NCBI RefSeq assembly: GCF_900102685.1
Contig: NZ_FMZA01000020.1
Location: forward strand, 1 to 64,000
Length of the DNA: 64,000 nt
Reading direction: 5' to 3'
Source: Melghirimyces thermohalophilus
GTDB taxonomy: Bacteria; Bacillota; Bacilli; Thermoactinomycetales; DSM-45169
Shown: positions 1-8,943 of the stretch, in pieces
Numbering within the stretch: position 1 is the stretch's first letter
Layout of the letters: each line of letters begins with the position of its first letter
The notes under the pieces: model-generated
Told to the model about the DNA's origin: nothing
Databases searched by the model: none
Seen by the model: the letters and a program-made list of their open reading frames with translations, nothing else
Translations under genes and position numbers: made by a program

Positions 1-484
1 ACGGGATCAGTTTGAGAAGATCATGAGCTACCTGGATATCGGCAAACAGGAAGGGGCCAAGGTGCTGACTGGTGGTCAGGCTTTTAAAAACGAACAATAT
101 CCGGATGGGTTTTATGTGCAGCCCACCGTTTTCGAAGGAAACAATAAAATGCGGATCTTCCAGGAAGAAATCTTCGGACCGGTGGTTTCGGTCACCACCT
201 TTAAAGATGAGAAGGAGCTTTTGGAGATCGCCAACGACACCCTGTACGGGCTGGGTGCTGGGCTCTGGTCTCGGGATACGCACCAAGCCTACCAGATCGC
301 TCGTCAAATCGAGGCCGGCCGGGTCTGGGTCAACTGCTACCACCAGTACCCCGCCCACGCCGCTTTCGGCGGATACAAGCAATCGGGTATCGGCCGGGAG
401 ACCCACAAGATGATGCTGGAACACTATCAGCAGACGAAAAACCTCCTCATCTCCTACGATCAAAACCCCACCGGGTTGTTCTGA
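1..484 (+). CDS. Aldehyde dehydrogenase, C-terminal part (5' truncated by window edge)
   Basis: This is the last ~160 residues of an NAD(P)-dependent aldehyde dehydrogenase, which oxidises aldehydes to carboxylic acids. The reading frame is open from base 2, so the ATG at 23 is internal. It has the family's EEIFGPV segment (about residues 52-58 of the visible part) and the late [23 protein letters not shown]-type block near the C terminus. The catalytic Cys and Glu of the roughly 500-residue family lie upstream of the window. A DUF779 gene follows after 21 bp. That pairing is common next to acetaldehyde-type dehydrogenases (AldA/ExaC group) and supports this subfamily. The exact substrate cannot be read from the fragment. 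Confidence 0.93.
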   Translation, partial: RDQFEKIMSYLDIGKQEGAKVLTGGQAFKNEQYPDGFYVQPTVFEGNNKMRIFQEEIFGPVVSVTTFKDEKELLEIANDTLYGLGAGLWSRDTHQAYQIARQIEAGRVWVNCYHQYPAHAAFGGYKQSGIGRETHKMMLEHYQQTKNLLISYDQNPTGLF

Positions 485-505
485 TCCGAAAAAGGAGGGG
501 ATGTT

Positions 506-877
506 ATGGCGCGGGTGCCCCGCGTGCTTGTCACCGAAGAGGCGAAACAGGTGATCGATCGACTCCGGGAGGAGCATGGGGAGTTGATGTTTCACCAGAG
601 CGGCGGTTGCTGTGATGGCTCTTCCCCCATGTGTTACCGAAAGGGGCAGTTCCGTACCGGCACGAGTGACTTGTTGCTGGGTGAGATCCACGGGTGTGAG
701 TTTTATATGTCCCGTTCCCAGTTTGAATATTGGCAGCACACCCAGTTGACAGTGGACATCACCGAGGGGAGAGGCGCCTCCTTTTCTTTGGAGATTCCCC
801 TGGGCCTCCGGTTTCTGATCCGCTCCCGTCCCTTTACGAAGGAAGAAGCGGAAAATTTGGAGCCGGTGGAAGCGTAG
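506..877 (+). CDS. DUF779 family protein
   Basis: This 123-residue protein belongs to the DUF779 family, whose biochemical role is not established. It has a conserved Cys-rich stretch (GGCCDGSSPMC, about residues 34-44) and a second Cys in the GEIHGCEFY segment, so metal or redox chemistry is possible. The start is set by a strong AAGGAGGGG site a few bases upstream. It follows the aldehyde dehydrogenase gene directly and ends before a hairpin terminator, so the two form one transcription unit. An accessory role for the dehydrogenase is the usual inference from this synteny. It is not shown by sequence alone. Confidence 0.85.
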   Translation: MARVPRVLVTEEAKQVIDRLREEHGELMFHQSGGCCDGSSPMCYRKGQFRTGTSDLLLGEIHGCEFYMSRSQFEYWQHTQLTVDITEGRGASFSLEIPLGLRFLIRSRPFTKEEAENLEPVEA

Positions 878-908
878 ATCCAGTCCTGGATTATCACCGA
901 TCCATGAA

Positions 909-936
909 GCAGGCCGGCTGTCCGGCCTGCTTTTGT
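909..936 (+). terminator. Rho-independent terminator after DUF779 gene
   Basis: A 9-bp GC-rich stem (GCAGGCCGG / CCGGCCTGC, 4-base loop) is followed by TTTTGTT. It closes the dehydrogenase-DUF779 unit and faces the end of the convergent oxidase gene. Confidence 0.8.
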
Positions 937-951
937 TATGCCTGCAAGGTT

Positions 952-2280
952 TTATGATGGAGTGGGAGCTGGGTGGCGCGTCTCCTCGAACCCGAGGATC
1001 CGTTTCAAATATGGGTTAAGAAAGCGTCCCTCGGGATCGAGCTGTTGACGGACCCGAAGGAAATCGTCCCAGCGGGGATACCGACGAGCTAGATCCTTAC
1101 CTTCCAGACTGTGCATTTTTCCCCAGTGGGGGCGCCCTCCGTAGCGCAAAAAAATTTGTTCCATGGCAGAAAAATACGCCTGATACGGCATCCCTTTATA
1201 CATGTGAACAGCGACAAAGGCGGAATCTTGCTGATAGGCGGGGCTGAGCCAGATGTCATCTCCTTTGACAAAACGGATCTCCACTGGAAAATGAACGGGA
1301 AACCGATGAGACTCAATGGTTGCTTTCATCTCCTCCAACACCGGAGGGAGGGCGTTGGCAGGGATCGCATACTCCATCTCCTGAAAGCGGACGAGACGGG
1401 GAGTGACGAAGAGGGATTGTGCGGCTCCTTTTTCCTCAAACCGGGGGATCCCCCGGGCCGACATTCGGCTCACTCGCGGTGAGAGGGAGGGAAAGAGTCG
1501 GGCCGCCTCCGACAACAGCCAAAAGACTCCGTTTTCCAGAACCAGCTTGTTGAAAATGGACTTCCATCTCTGTTTCGACGGGAGCAAATCAGTCGGATTG
1601 AGAAATTTGGCCTGTACCGTGTCCGTATAGGGGAACCAGTAACATTCGAAATGGCGGTGGTTTTCCTTATATGCATCCAGGTTGTTCAATACCTCCTTTA
1701 GCGGCAGCGGTTGGCTCACATAATGCAGCTGGTACAACGGTTTGACTCGAAGTTGTACCCGAGTCAAGATGCCCAGGCTGCCCAGTGAGAGACGTGCGGC
1801 TTGAAAAAGGTCCCCGTTTTGTTTTGCTGAACAATGGAGAGTCTCTCCATCCGCCGTGACCAAGGTCAGGGAAACCACCTGCTCCGACAGACTGCCCAGA
1901 TGAATACCGGTTCCATGGGTACCGGTGCTGATGGCTCCAGCGATGGATTGGGCGTTGATATCCCCTAGATTTTCAAAGGACCACCCTTTTTCAAGAAAGG
2001 ACTGGCTCAAGCTTTTGAGCGTCGAGCCGGCCCGAACCGTAGCCAGCTGTTTGGTGGCATCGACTGCTTCCACCCCTTGGAGCCGTTCCAAGGAAATCAA
2101 GGTGGCATCGGTTTCCACCAAGGGGGTGAAGGAATGGCCGGAGCCGATCAATCGAATCTTTCGCCTATGGGTCCGGGTACGGCGGAGGAGCTCGACGATT
2201 TCCGCTTCGGTTTCGGGTTGGGCGATATCTCCAGGGGTAAAGCGGACCGAACCGGACCAATTGCTCAGCGGTCGCTTCAT
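952..2280 (-). CDS. FAD-linked sugar-1,4-lactone oxidase (D-arabinono-lactone oxidase type)
   Basis: This is a 442-residue FAD-dependent oxidoreductase of the aldonolactone oxidase group. The N-terminal FAD_binding_4 domain carries IGSGHSFTPL, where the His is the usual site of covalent flavin attachment. The C-terminal ALO domain ends with the typical RPHWGK motif and a DPEGRFLNPYL tail. I chose the ATG at 2280 because it overlaps the stop codon of the upstream PLP-enzyme gene as ATGA, which implies translational coupling. The frame could extend 30 codons upstream, but that part lies inside the neighbour. Such enzymes oxidise sugar lactones or alditols with oxygen. The true substrate here is unknown, and no ascorbate-like pathway is evident. 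Confidence 0.85.
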   Translation of the reverse strand: MKRPLSNWSGSVRFTPGDIAQPETEAEIVELLRRTRTHRRKIRLIGSGHSFTPLVETDATLISLERLQGVEAVDATKQLATVRAGSTLKSLSQSFLEKGWSFENLGDINAQSIAGAISTGTHGTGIHLGSLSEQVVSLTLVTADGETLHCSAKQNGDLFQAARLSLGSLGILTRVQLRVKPLYQLHYVSQPLPLKEVLNNLDAYKENHRHFECYWFPYTDTVQAKFLNPTDLLPSKQRWKSIFNKLVLENGVFWLLSEAARLFPSLSPRVSRMSARGIPRFEEKGAAQSLFVTPRLVRFQEMEYAIPANALPPVLEEMKATIESHRFPVHFPVEIRFVKGDDIWLSPAYQQDSAFVAVHMYKGMPYQAYFSAMEQIFLRYGGRPHWGKMHSLEGKDLARRYPRWDDFLRVRQQLDPEGRFLNPYLKRILGFEETRHPAPTPS

Positions 2281-3470
2281 AAAAAGCACCTTCCCTCTCC
2301 GCGATAGGTGGGGTAACGATCCACCATCTTTCCGTCTGCGATGACAATCAGCTCCGGGAAATGTTCGCATAGCTCCCCCGCTTTGGCGTGGCGAAAAAAG
2401 ATAGGGTCACCCAACTCCAATTCCGGGGATCCATCCCACCGGATGGGTGTTTGCACCTCACCGGCCCCTTCCAGGGATGTGAGACGGGCCCCTTTGGGCA
2501 GGGTGGGTTGAGGCAGCCGCTCGGGTCCCGGTGTACCCGAGGCGATGTAGCCCCCGCCGGCGCAGGTGTAGAGACCGGGTTTTGGTTTGCGGGTCACCTC
2601 CAGGACGAAGCCAGCAGCGGGTCGATAGCGGAAGGAACGGTAATGATCAAACAGTGCTGGCGAGTAGAAGCCGGACCCTACCGTCACCTCGGTCACCGTT
2701 TCCTCTCGCGCCGTTTCGCGAAGGCTTCCGGTGCCTCCGCCGTTGACGAAGCGAAGGGAATGTCCCTGGCTGCGGAGAGCGGCGATCCATTCTTGGCGTC
2801 GTCGGGCTGCCCGTTGGATGGAGCGGCCTTTTAACAGGCGAATGAGTCCGTTTCTCATGGGTTGTCCCGGTGTTCGATCTCCTACACCAGCCACCTGTGC
2901 CTCATAACCCATCACCCCGTCCAGCTGAACGGAATGGGATTGCCGGATGTGCTCTGCCAGTGCCAAAAAAGCATCCAGGCTTGAGAGGGGAGAGCGGTAG
3001 ACGCCAAAATGGAGTCCGGGCAAAGAGAGGGCGAGGTCGATGTCGAGACAGAGGGGAAGCACGGTCTGTTCCTCCCGGGCGATGGCGTCGATGCGATCCA
3101 CATGCTCCTTGCAATCCACCATCAGCGTAAGAGAGACGCCCTTTTTTACCGCGACGGCGATGGCTCGGATCGTATCCGCATTCCAGACGGGGTAAGCGAC
3201 CAACAGATCATCCAGCCCCTTCTCGGCCAAAAAGAGAGCTTCCTCTCCTGTGTAGCACATCACGCCATGAAAGGGATCGCCTGAATTCAGGATATGTCGG
3301 AGCACAGGAACACTGCGCAAGGATTTGCTGGCGAGACGGATTCGTTTACCGCCGGCTGCCTCGCGGATGCTTTGAATGTTTTCATGGAAGAGATTCAGAT
3401 CGAGGAAGGCAAAGGGCTTGGACAGTGATGCCGCCCAACGTTTGTAAGCTGCATAATGGGGTAGGGACAC
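2277..3470 (-). CDS. Fold-type III PLP enzyme (amino-acid deaminase / D-threonine aldolase-like)
   Basis: This 397-residue protein has an alanine-racemase-type TIM barrel and a D-serine-dehydratase-like C-terminal domain. RLASKSLRS near residue 49 supplies the PLP lysine. The C-terminal HAKAGELCEHF resembles the His/Cys metal site of D-threonine aldolase and DSD1 enzymes. The chosen start is GTG 3470, because GGAGG lies 7 bases upstream. The GTG at 3476 sits almost on top of that site. It is coupled to the following lactone-oxidase gene by a 4-base overlap, so the products probably act in one pathway. A PLP lyase or deaminase acting on D-amino or beta-hydroxy amino acids is likely, but the specific substrate is not recognisable. 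Confidence 0.8.
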   Translation of the reverse strand: MSLPHYAAYKRWAASLSKPFAFLDLNLFHENIQSIREAAGGKRIRLASKSLRSVPVLRHILNSGDPFHGVMCYTGEEALFLAEKGLDDLLVAYPVWNADTIRAIAVAVKKGVSLTLMVDCKEHVDRIDAIAREEQTVLPLCLDIDLALSLPGLHFGVYRSPLSSLDAFLALAEHIRQSHSVQLDGVMGYEAQVAGVGDRTPGQPMRNGLIRLLKGRSIQRAARRRQEWIAALRSQGHSLRFVNGGGTGSLRETAREETVTEVTVGSGFYSPALFDHYRSFRYRPAAGFVLEVTRKPKPGLYTCAGGGYIASGTPGPERLPQPTLPKGARLTSLEGAGEVQTPIRWDGSPELELGDPIFFRHAKAGELCEHFPELIVIADGKMVDRYPTYRGEGRCFL

Positions 3471-3586
3471 GTTCACACCTCCATAAATACAGGGGATGGA
3501 AAATTAGGTACTTTCAAATAGTTATTAATAAACTTAGAATAATAGATGCAGGGCGAAACAATCAATAGCGAAGGGAGAGGGAAAGG

Positions 3587-5305
3587 TTGAGGGTTGGAAA
3601 GATGGTGGTGTGGGTGATGGTTCTGGTGTTGATCGTGATCGGGTTTACCACCCCGGCGGGAGCGGTCAACGAGGGGAAAGGGCCAAAAGTCAACGTGAAC
3701 AAAATCTTAAAGGGAATGACCCTGGAGGAAAAAGTGGGTCAGATGATGATGGTAGGTTTTGAGGGATCAGAGCCGACGGAAGATATTCGGCGGTTGTTGA
3801 CGGAAGCCCAGGCAGGCAACGTCATCCTTTTTTCCTACTCGGATAATGTGGTGACACCGGAGCAGACGGCCCGGCTGACCAACGGTCTGCAAAAAATCGC
3901 TTCCACCACCCGACTCGGACTGCCCTTGATCATCTCCACCGATCAGGAGGGGGGCGTGGTCGCCCGGATGACAACGGGAGCTACGGAATTGCCGGGGAAT
4001 ATGGCCCTCGGGGCGGGCCGAAAATCAGCCGATGCCCAAAGGGCGGCGCAGCTGACAGCGAAAGAATTGAAGGCTGTGGGGATCAATATGAACCTGGCTC
4101 CGGTACTCGATGTCAACGTCAATCCGGACAATCCAGTGATCGGCGTCCGGTCCTATGGGGAGAATCCCAAATTGGTGGCGGATCTAGGTGCCAAAGCGGT
4201 GAAAGGGTATCAGAAAAGCAGAGTGATCGCCACTGCCAAACACTTTCCAGGTCACGGTGACACGGATGTGGACTCCCATCTGGGACTGCCGGTTATCGAC
4301 AAAAGCAAGGAAGAGATGCAAGAAGTGGAACTGCTTCCTTTCCAACGGGTGATTGATGAGGGGATCGATGCCATCATGACCGCTCATATTCACGTGCCCG
4401 CCCTGGATGACACGCCCGAATTGCCGGCGACGTTGTCCAAGCCGATCCTGACTGGGCTGTTGCGGGAAGAGATGGGTTACGAAGGCTTGATCATCACCGA
4501 TTCCATGACCATGGCCGGTGTGGCTGACTATTTCGGCGGCGTTCCCCAGGCGGCAGTGAAAGCAGTGGATGCAGGTACGGATATCATCCTTTTGACCCCG
4601 TCTTTAACTGCGGACGAGCAGATCGAAGTGGCAGATACAGTCGTGGAAGCGGTTCGTTCCGGGGAATTGTCTGAAAAACGGATCGATCGTTCGGTACGAC
4701 GCATTTTGAAGCTGAAGAAAAAATACGGTTTGTTTACCGACAGACAGGTGGATGTCGATCAGGTGAAAGAACGGGTGGGGACGCCGGAACACCAACAGAT
4801 CGCCCAGAAATTAGCAGATTGCTCCATCACCCTGGTAAAAAATAAAAATAATCTGTTGCCCCTACAGCTGGAGAAAGAACAGAAGCTGGGGATCATCAGT
4901 CCATATTCCATCCAGGACCACGTCCAAAAATATCATGCCAACACATCGGAGATGCACATCCAACCGGCCAACCCTTCAGATGAACAAATTCAGGAAGCGG
5001 TGGAGATGGCCAAGCAACAGGATGTCCTATTGGTGGGCACCCAATCTGCCAGCCAGTATTCCGGACAGGTAAAACTGGTCCGAGCCTTGGAGAAACTGGG
5101 TAAACCCATAGTGGTGGTCGCCTTCCGCAACCCCTATGATATCCAGGACTTTCCCCAGGTGGACGCCTACCTCAACGCCTACGGATTCCGCTCCGTCTCC
5201 CTCAAGTCGGCGGTGGATACCCTGTTCGGCGGCAATCCTCCCCAGGGAAAGCTTCCGGTGACGATCCCTGGTCAGTACGAATACGGTCATGGACTCACCT
5301 ATTAA
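3587..5305 (+). CDS. nagZ: Secreted beta-N-acetylglucosaminidase (GH3)
   Basis: This 572-residue glycoside hydrolase family 3 enzyme releases terminal GlcNAc from muropeptides during cell-wall turnover. Residues 6-26 form a signal peptide ending near AGA. The barrel domain has KHFPGHGDTDVDSH (residues 218-231), with the Asp/His general acid-base dyad of the NagZ class, and the nucleophile Asp305 in LIITDSMTMAG. A C-terminal alpha/beta domain is present, as in the two-domain Bacillus NagZ. Start TTG 3587 follows AGGGAGAGG; ATG 3602 is the alternative, and both keep the signal peptide. The gene is monocistronic, divergent from the PLP-enzyme gene, and closed by a terminator. Confidence 0.92.
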   Translation: MRVGKMVVWVMVLVLIVIGFTTPAGAVNEGKGPKVNVNKILKGMTLEEKVGQMMMVGFEGSEPTEDIRRLLTEAQAGNVILFSYSDNVVTPEQTARLTNGLQKIASTTRLGLPLIISTDQEGGVVARMTTGATELPGNMALGAGRKSADAQRAAQLTAKELKAVGINMNLAPVLDVNVNPDNPVIGVRSYGENPKLVADLGAKAVKGYQKSRVIATAKHFPGHGDTDVDSHLGLPVIDKSKEEMQEVELLPFQRVIDEGIDAIMTAHIHVPALDDTPELPATLSKPILTGLLREEMGYEGLIITDSMTMAGVADYFGGVPQAAVKAVDAGTDIILLTPSLTADEQIEVADTVVEAVRSGELSEKRIDRSVRRILKLKKKYGLFTDRQVDVDQVKERVGTPEHQQIAQKLADCSITLVKNKNNLLPLQLEKEQKLGIISPYSIQDHVQKYHANTSEMHIQPANPSDEQIQEAVEMAKQQDVLLVGTQSASQYSGQVKLVRALEKLGKPIVVVAFRNPYDIQDFPQVDAYLNAYGFRSVSLKSAVDTLFGGNPPQGKLPVTIPGQYEYGHGLTY

Positions 5306-5320
5306 AAGTGATGCTTTGAC

Positions 5321-5350
5321 TGGCCCCCTTAAACGGGGTCTTTTTTTTTT
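5321..5350 (+). terminator. Terminator after nagZ
   Basis: A GGCCCC / GGGGTC stem with a short AT-rich loop is followed directly by a run of ten T residues. Confidence 0.8.
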
Positions 5351-5439
5351 CGTCTGTTTCCAAATGAGGATCGACAGGGAGGAATTCCTTCGATACGCTG
5401 AAATGAAGGGATGATCCATACAGGGAAGGTGGAAGCAGG

Positions 5440-6417
5440 ATGCGTGTGTTGGTTACTGGAGGAACCGGCTTTGTGGGACGCCATCTGGTTTGTCAGCTGC
5501 TGGATCAGGGACATGAAGTGACGGTTTTGTATCGACGGGAAAGCAGACGGGAGCGTCTGTCCGAACAGATAAGAAAAGAGGTCCGTTTTGTCAAAGGGGA
5601 TATCATGGAACCGGAAAGCTTGCAGGGCTGTACCCGGGGCATGGACTGGGTGTTTCACACCGCGGGGGAAGTGGCCTGGGCCCGCTCCCTTCGCCAGCGA
5701 ATGACCCGGGGTCATGTGAAGGGGACGGAGCATATGGTGGCGGAGGCGAGCCGCTCCGACGTTTCTCGGTTTGTGTTGACAAGTTCCGCCGCCGCCATCG
5801 GTTTCTCCATGAGCACCCAACCAGCGATCGAAAGTTTTCCCTTTAACGGTTATCATCTCAACATCGGTTATGCGATCGCCAAATGGGAAGCGGAACAGCG
5901 GGTGCTTCAAGCCACCGATGACGGCCGGTTGCCGGGGATCGTGGTCAATCCCACCGTTATCGTGGGGGAATCCCACCCCGGCTTTGTCCGGCAAGTGGCC
6001 AAAGGTCAATTAAATATCGCCCCGGATGGCGGAGTCAACTTTGTAGATGTGATCGATGCGGCGGAAGGTCATCTGTTGGCTGCGGCCAAGGGGCGGATCA
6101 GAGAGCGATATATTCTCGGCGGAGCCAACCTCCCTCTGCGGGAGTTTTTCCAGATGGTGGCGGATCAGGCTGGAACCGGGCAACGGATCCGTTCGATTCC
6201 CCGTTGGGCCGCCTTAGGTGCAGCGGCAGTAGGCGAGGTCACGGCCCGATGGAAAGGGAAGGAAGCCCCCTTGGCCTGGGATCTCGCTCGGTTGTCAGGA
6301 CGAGATATCTACTATGATTCAGGCAAGGCCGAACGGGAGTTGGGATACCGTTGGAGGCCGCTGAAAGAAACCATCCGTGACAGCATTCGCTGGATGCGGG
6401 AACGGGGCCGCCTCTAA
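5440..6417 (+). CDS. NAD(P)-dependent epimerase/dehydratase (extended SDR)
   Basis: This 325-residue extended short-chain dehydrogenase opens with VTGGTGFVGRHL, the GxxGxxG dinucleotide-binding motif (residues 5-16). It has the catalytic Tyr/Lys pair in YAIAKWEAE (about residue 147) with Ser-rich TSSAAAIG before it. The closest recognisable subgroup is the dihydroflavonol-reductase / hopanoid-associated (HpnA-like) epimerases. The substrate is not deducible. A ribosome-binding site (GGGAAGGTGG) precedes the ATG. It stands alone between the nagZ terminator and lipM, with 71 bp to the lipM start, so co-transcription with lipM is possible. Confidence 0.85.
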   Translation: MRVLVTGGTGFVGRHLVCQLLDQGHEVTVLYRRESRRERLSEQIRKEVRFVKGDIMEPESLQGCTRGMDWVFHTAGEVAWARSLRQRMTRGHVKGTEHMVAEASRSDVSRFVLTSSAAAIGFSMSTQPAIESFPFNGYHLNIGYAIAKWEAEQRVLQATDDGRLPGIVVNPTVIVGESHPGFVRQVAKGQLNIAPDGGVNFVDVIDAAEGHLLAAAKGRIRERYILGGANLPLREFFQMVADQAGTGQRIRSIPRWAALGAAAVGEVTARWKGKEAPLAWDLARLSGRDIYYDSGKAERELGYRWRPLKETIRDSIRWMRERGRL

Positions 6418-6488
6418 ACAATGGTTTGTCTAGTTGATTCCAACGGGGTAAAATGATTCTGTATTTGATTGAAGAGGGGCTGTTGAAG

Positions 6489-7322
6489 ATGAAAGAAACC
6501 TGGCGGCTGCTACATACCGGTTGGCGAAGCAGCGCTGAAAATATGGCGATCGATGAAGCGATTCTGATCGCCCACAGTGAAGGAAAAACACCGCCTACGA
6601 TCCGGTTTTACGGATGGGACCCGGCTACGTTATCCATCGGATACTTTCAAAAGGTGGATAAAGAATTGGACATGGATCGATTGCGAAAGCGGAAACTGGG
6701 ATTTGTGCGACGCCCCACCGGCGGTCGGGCCGTTCTCCACGATCAGGAGGTGACTTACAGCGTGATCGTCGGGGAAGATTATCCCGGCATGCCTACCTCT
6801 GTCACCGATTCCTACCGGGTGATCAGTCAAGGATTGTTGGAAGGGTTTCGGAAGCTGGATCTTTCGGCAGAGATGGTTCCGCTGGAAACGGAAGAAGAGA
6901 AAGAGAAATACGCTTCCATGGGGTCTGCGGCCTGTTTTGATTCCCCGTCCAATTATGAATTGGTGGTAGAGGGACGAAAAGTGGCAGGCAGTGCCCAAAC
7001 CCGTCAACGGGGCGTCATCCTGCAACACGGTTCCATTCTCTTGGATATGGATGTCGATCTCCTGTTCGATGTTCTCCGTTTTCCATCGGAGAGGGTGAAA
7101 CAACGGTTGAAAGAGGGATTTTTTCAGAAAGCAGTGGCGATTAACGAAGTGAGCACTACTCCGATCAGTGTGGAGCAAGCGGTGCAGGCCTTTACCGAGG
7201 GATTTGCCATCGGTATGGATATCCACCTGGAACCCGGAGAGCTGACCCCCTATGAGGAAACCTTGGCCCAAGACCTGGTGCGTACCCGTTATGGGACGGA
7301 GGCCTGGAATCTGAAAAGGTAG
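6489..7322 (+). CDS. lipM: Octanoyl-[GcvH]:protein N-octanoyltransferase
   Basis: LipM moves an octanoyl group from acyl carrier protein to the GcvH lipoyl domain, the first step of lipoate assembly in Bacillus-type bacteria. The 277-residue length matches B. subtilis LipM (278). The BPL/LplA/LipB fold shows FVRRPTGGRAVLHDQE (about 72-87), the catalytic Cys149 in ACFDSPS and RKVAGSAQTRQ with the conserved Lys. The start is placed at ATG 6489 (MKETWRLL), because the longer frame from 6453 has no homologous N terminus. In B. subtilis the gene (yqhM) is directly next to mntR; here mntR is about 19 kb away. Confidence 0.94.
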   Translation: MKETWRLLHTGWRSSAENMAIDEAILIAHSEGKTPPTIRFYGWDPATLSIGYFQKVDKELDMDRLRKRKLGFVRRPTGGRAVLHDQEVTYSVIVGEDYPGMPTSVTDSYRVISQGLLEGFRKLDLSAEMVPLETEEEKEKYASMGSAACFDSPSNYELVVEGRKVAGSAQTRQRGVILQHGSILLDMDVDLLFDVLRFPSERVKQRLKEGFFQKAVAINEVSTTPISVEQAVQAFTEGFAIGMDIHLEPGELTPYEETLAQDLVRTRYGTEAWNLKR

Positions 7323-7437
7323 TCTGAGAAAAAGATACCAGCGTGATTCGATGCGCTCCTATCACACCGCGGCAGCCGCCCACATAGAGTGAATGACGAC
7401 ATTCCATTGTCATTCCTCGGGAAAGGCGGTGCCCGTT

Positions 7438-8832
7438 ATGGAGTTGTCAGCGGCTCATGGGTGGTATGCAGCAGGGACCTTGATCATTATCCTGACCATG
7501 TTGTTGCGGCGGGTGGTGGTGCTGCCCGCTCTAGCGGGTACATTTTTGGTCACCTCGATCTATAGTGGAAGTTTAGTGACCGGCTTCCAAGCGATATTTA
7601 ATGCCAATTTGGTGGCGGCCGGGGAACTGTTCAACATCTTCCTGATCATCGCTTTTATGGTGGCCCTGCTCCGTTCCTTACGGGATCTGGGGGCGGACCG
7701 GAGCATGATGAGGCCTATGGGCCGAATGATGGTGAACGGCCATCTCTCTTTTTTCCTCTTGGCGGGGATGACCTATGTACTCTCTTTGTTTTTCTGGCCG
7801 ACTCCGGCTGTCCCTCTGATTGGAGCATTGCTGCTGCCATCGGCGGTACGAGCTGGACTGCCTCCGATCGGTGGAGCGGTTGCGATCGCTATCGCCGGTC
7901 AGGGAATGGCCCTCTCCTCAGATTATGTGATGCGGGTGGCGCCCACACTGAGTGCTAAATCCGGCGGGCTGGATCCTGCTCAGGTGGCGGATCAAGCGCT
8001 GATTCTCTCCTTGGTGACCGGAGCGGTGGCCCTTCTCATCGCTTACGGGATGTTGCATAAACGGATCGGAAAGCGTGAAGGTTTGCCTGAATCGGTTTTT
8101 TCATGGGAGGAGCCCGACCGTAACCGGAAAGCGGATGGAAGTCCTTGGAGAAAACCCTTTGCTGTTTTGGTTCCATCGTCACTGTTGGCGGTGATGGCGT
8201 ATATGGTTTACTCCAAAGTTTCCGGAACGGGAACCCTGGAAGGAGAGGGGGGTGCCGCCCTCATCGGTGGGGTGGCCGCCATGTTGCTTATGGCAGCTAC
8301 CCTCGCCCACAATCGAAGGCAGGCAGTGAATCGAATCGCTGAACACCTGGTGGAAGGATTTTTGTTTGCCTTTCGGACGATGGGTCCCGTCATCCCTATC
8401 GCTGGTTACTTCTTTCTGGGGAGCGGCGATTTCTCCGGGGCGATTCTGAATATCGATCAAGGGCCACCCTTCCTATTTGATCTGGTTCGGGCGGGACAGA
8501 CGCTGATTCCGGAAAGCGGGGTTTTAACCGTCTTCGGTGTGTTGGTGATCGGAATGATCACTGGCTTGGATGGCTCTGGCTTTTCCGGCCTTCCCCTCAC
8601 TGGCGGACTGGCCGGTTCCTTGGTTGGTCCGGGGATCGATCCGACGACCCTGGCCGCGATCGGACAGATGGGCAGCATCTGGACCGGCGGCGGTACGATT
8701 GTCGCCTGGTCCTCCCTAGTGGCTGTCGCCGGCTTTGCAGGGGTATCGGTGACGGAGCTGGTCCGCAGAAACTTTTTTCCGGTAGTGGTCGGATTGCTCG
8801 TCTCTACCCTGGTTGCGCTGTTGATTTGGTGA
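7438..8832 (+). CDS. Polytopic membrane transporter, substrate unknown
   Basis: This is a hydrophobic protein of about 464 residues with roughly 11-12 predicted membrane segments in two halves. The halves are separated by a charged cytoplasmic loop near residues 205-245 (RIGKREG...DRNRKADG). Small-residue-rich segments such as GMITGLDGSGFSGLPLTGG look like the discontinuous substrate-binding helices of ion-transporter/GntP-like permeases, but I cannot place it in a named family with confidence. The start is ATG 7438, because the 15 codons upstream are hydrophilic and lack a ribosome site. It lies between lipM and a terminator in front of mrfA. No regulatory or enzymatic partner hints at a substrate. 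Confidence 0.75.
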   Translation: MELSAAHGWYAAGTLIIILTMLLRRVVVLPALAGTFLVTSIYSGSLVTGFQAIFNANLVAAGELFNIFLIIAFMVALLRSLRDLGADRSMMRPMGRMMVNGHLSFFLLAGMTYVLSLFFWPTPAVPLIGALLLPSAVRAGLPPIGGAVAIAIAGQGMALSSDYVMRVAPTLSAKSGGLDPAQVADQALILSLVTGAVALLIAYGMLHKRIGKREGLPESVFSWEEPDRNRKADGSPWRKPFAVLVPSSLLAVMAYMVYSKVSGTGTLEGEGGAALIGGVAAMLLMAATLAHNRRQAVNRIAEHLVEGFLFAFRTMGPVIPIAGYFFLGSGDFSGAILNIDQGPPFLFDLVRAGQTLIPESGVLTVFGVLVIGMITGLDGSGFSGLPLTGGLAGSLVGPGIDPTTLAAIGQMGSIWTGGGTIVAWSSLVAVAGFAGVSVTELVRRNFFPVVVGLLVSTLVALLIW

Positions 8833-8848
8833 ATGGCTGATGCGTTAC

Positions 8849-8872
8849 CCACCCTTACAGGGTGGTTTTTTT
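8849..8872 (+). terminator. Terminator after permease gene
   Basis: A CCACCC / GGGTGG stem with a 5-base loop is followed by seven T residues, about 70 bp before mrfA. Confidence 0.8.
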
Positions 8873-8943
8873 GCTTTGGACGGGAAGGTTGTCTTGATTC
8901 GCGAACGTCCTTTCGATATTCTTCGAATAGGGGAGGAGAAATG

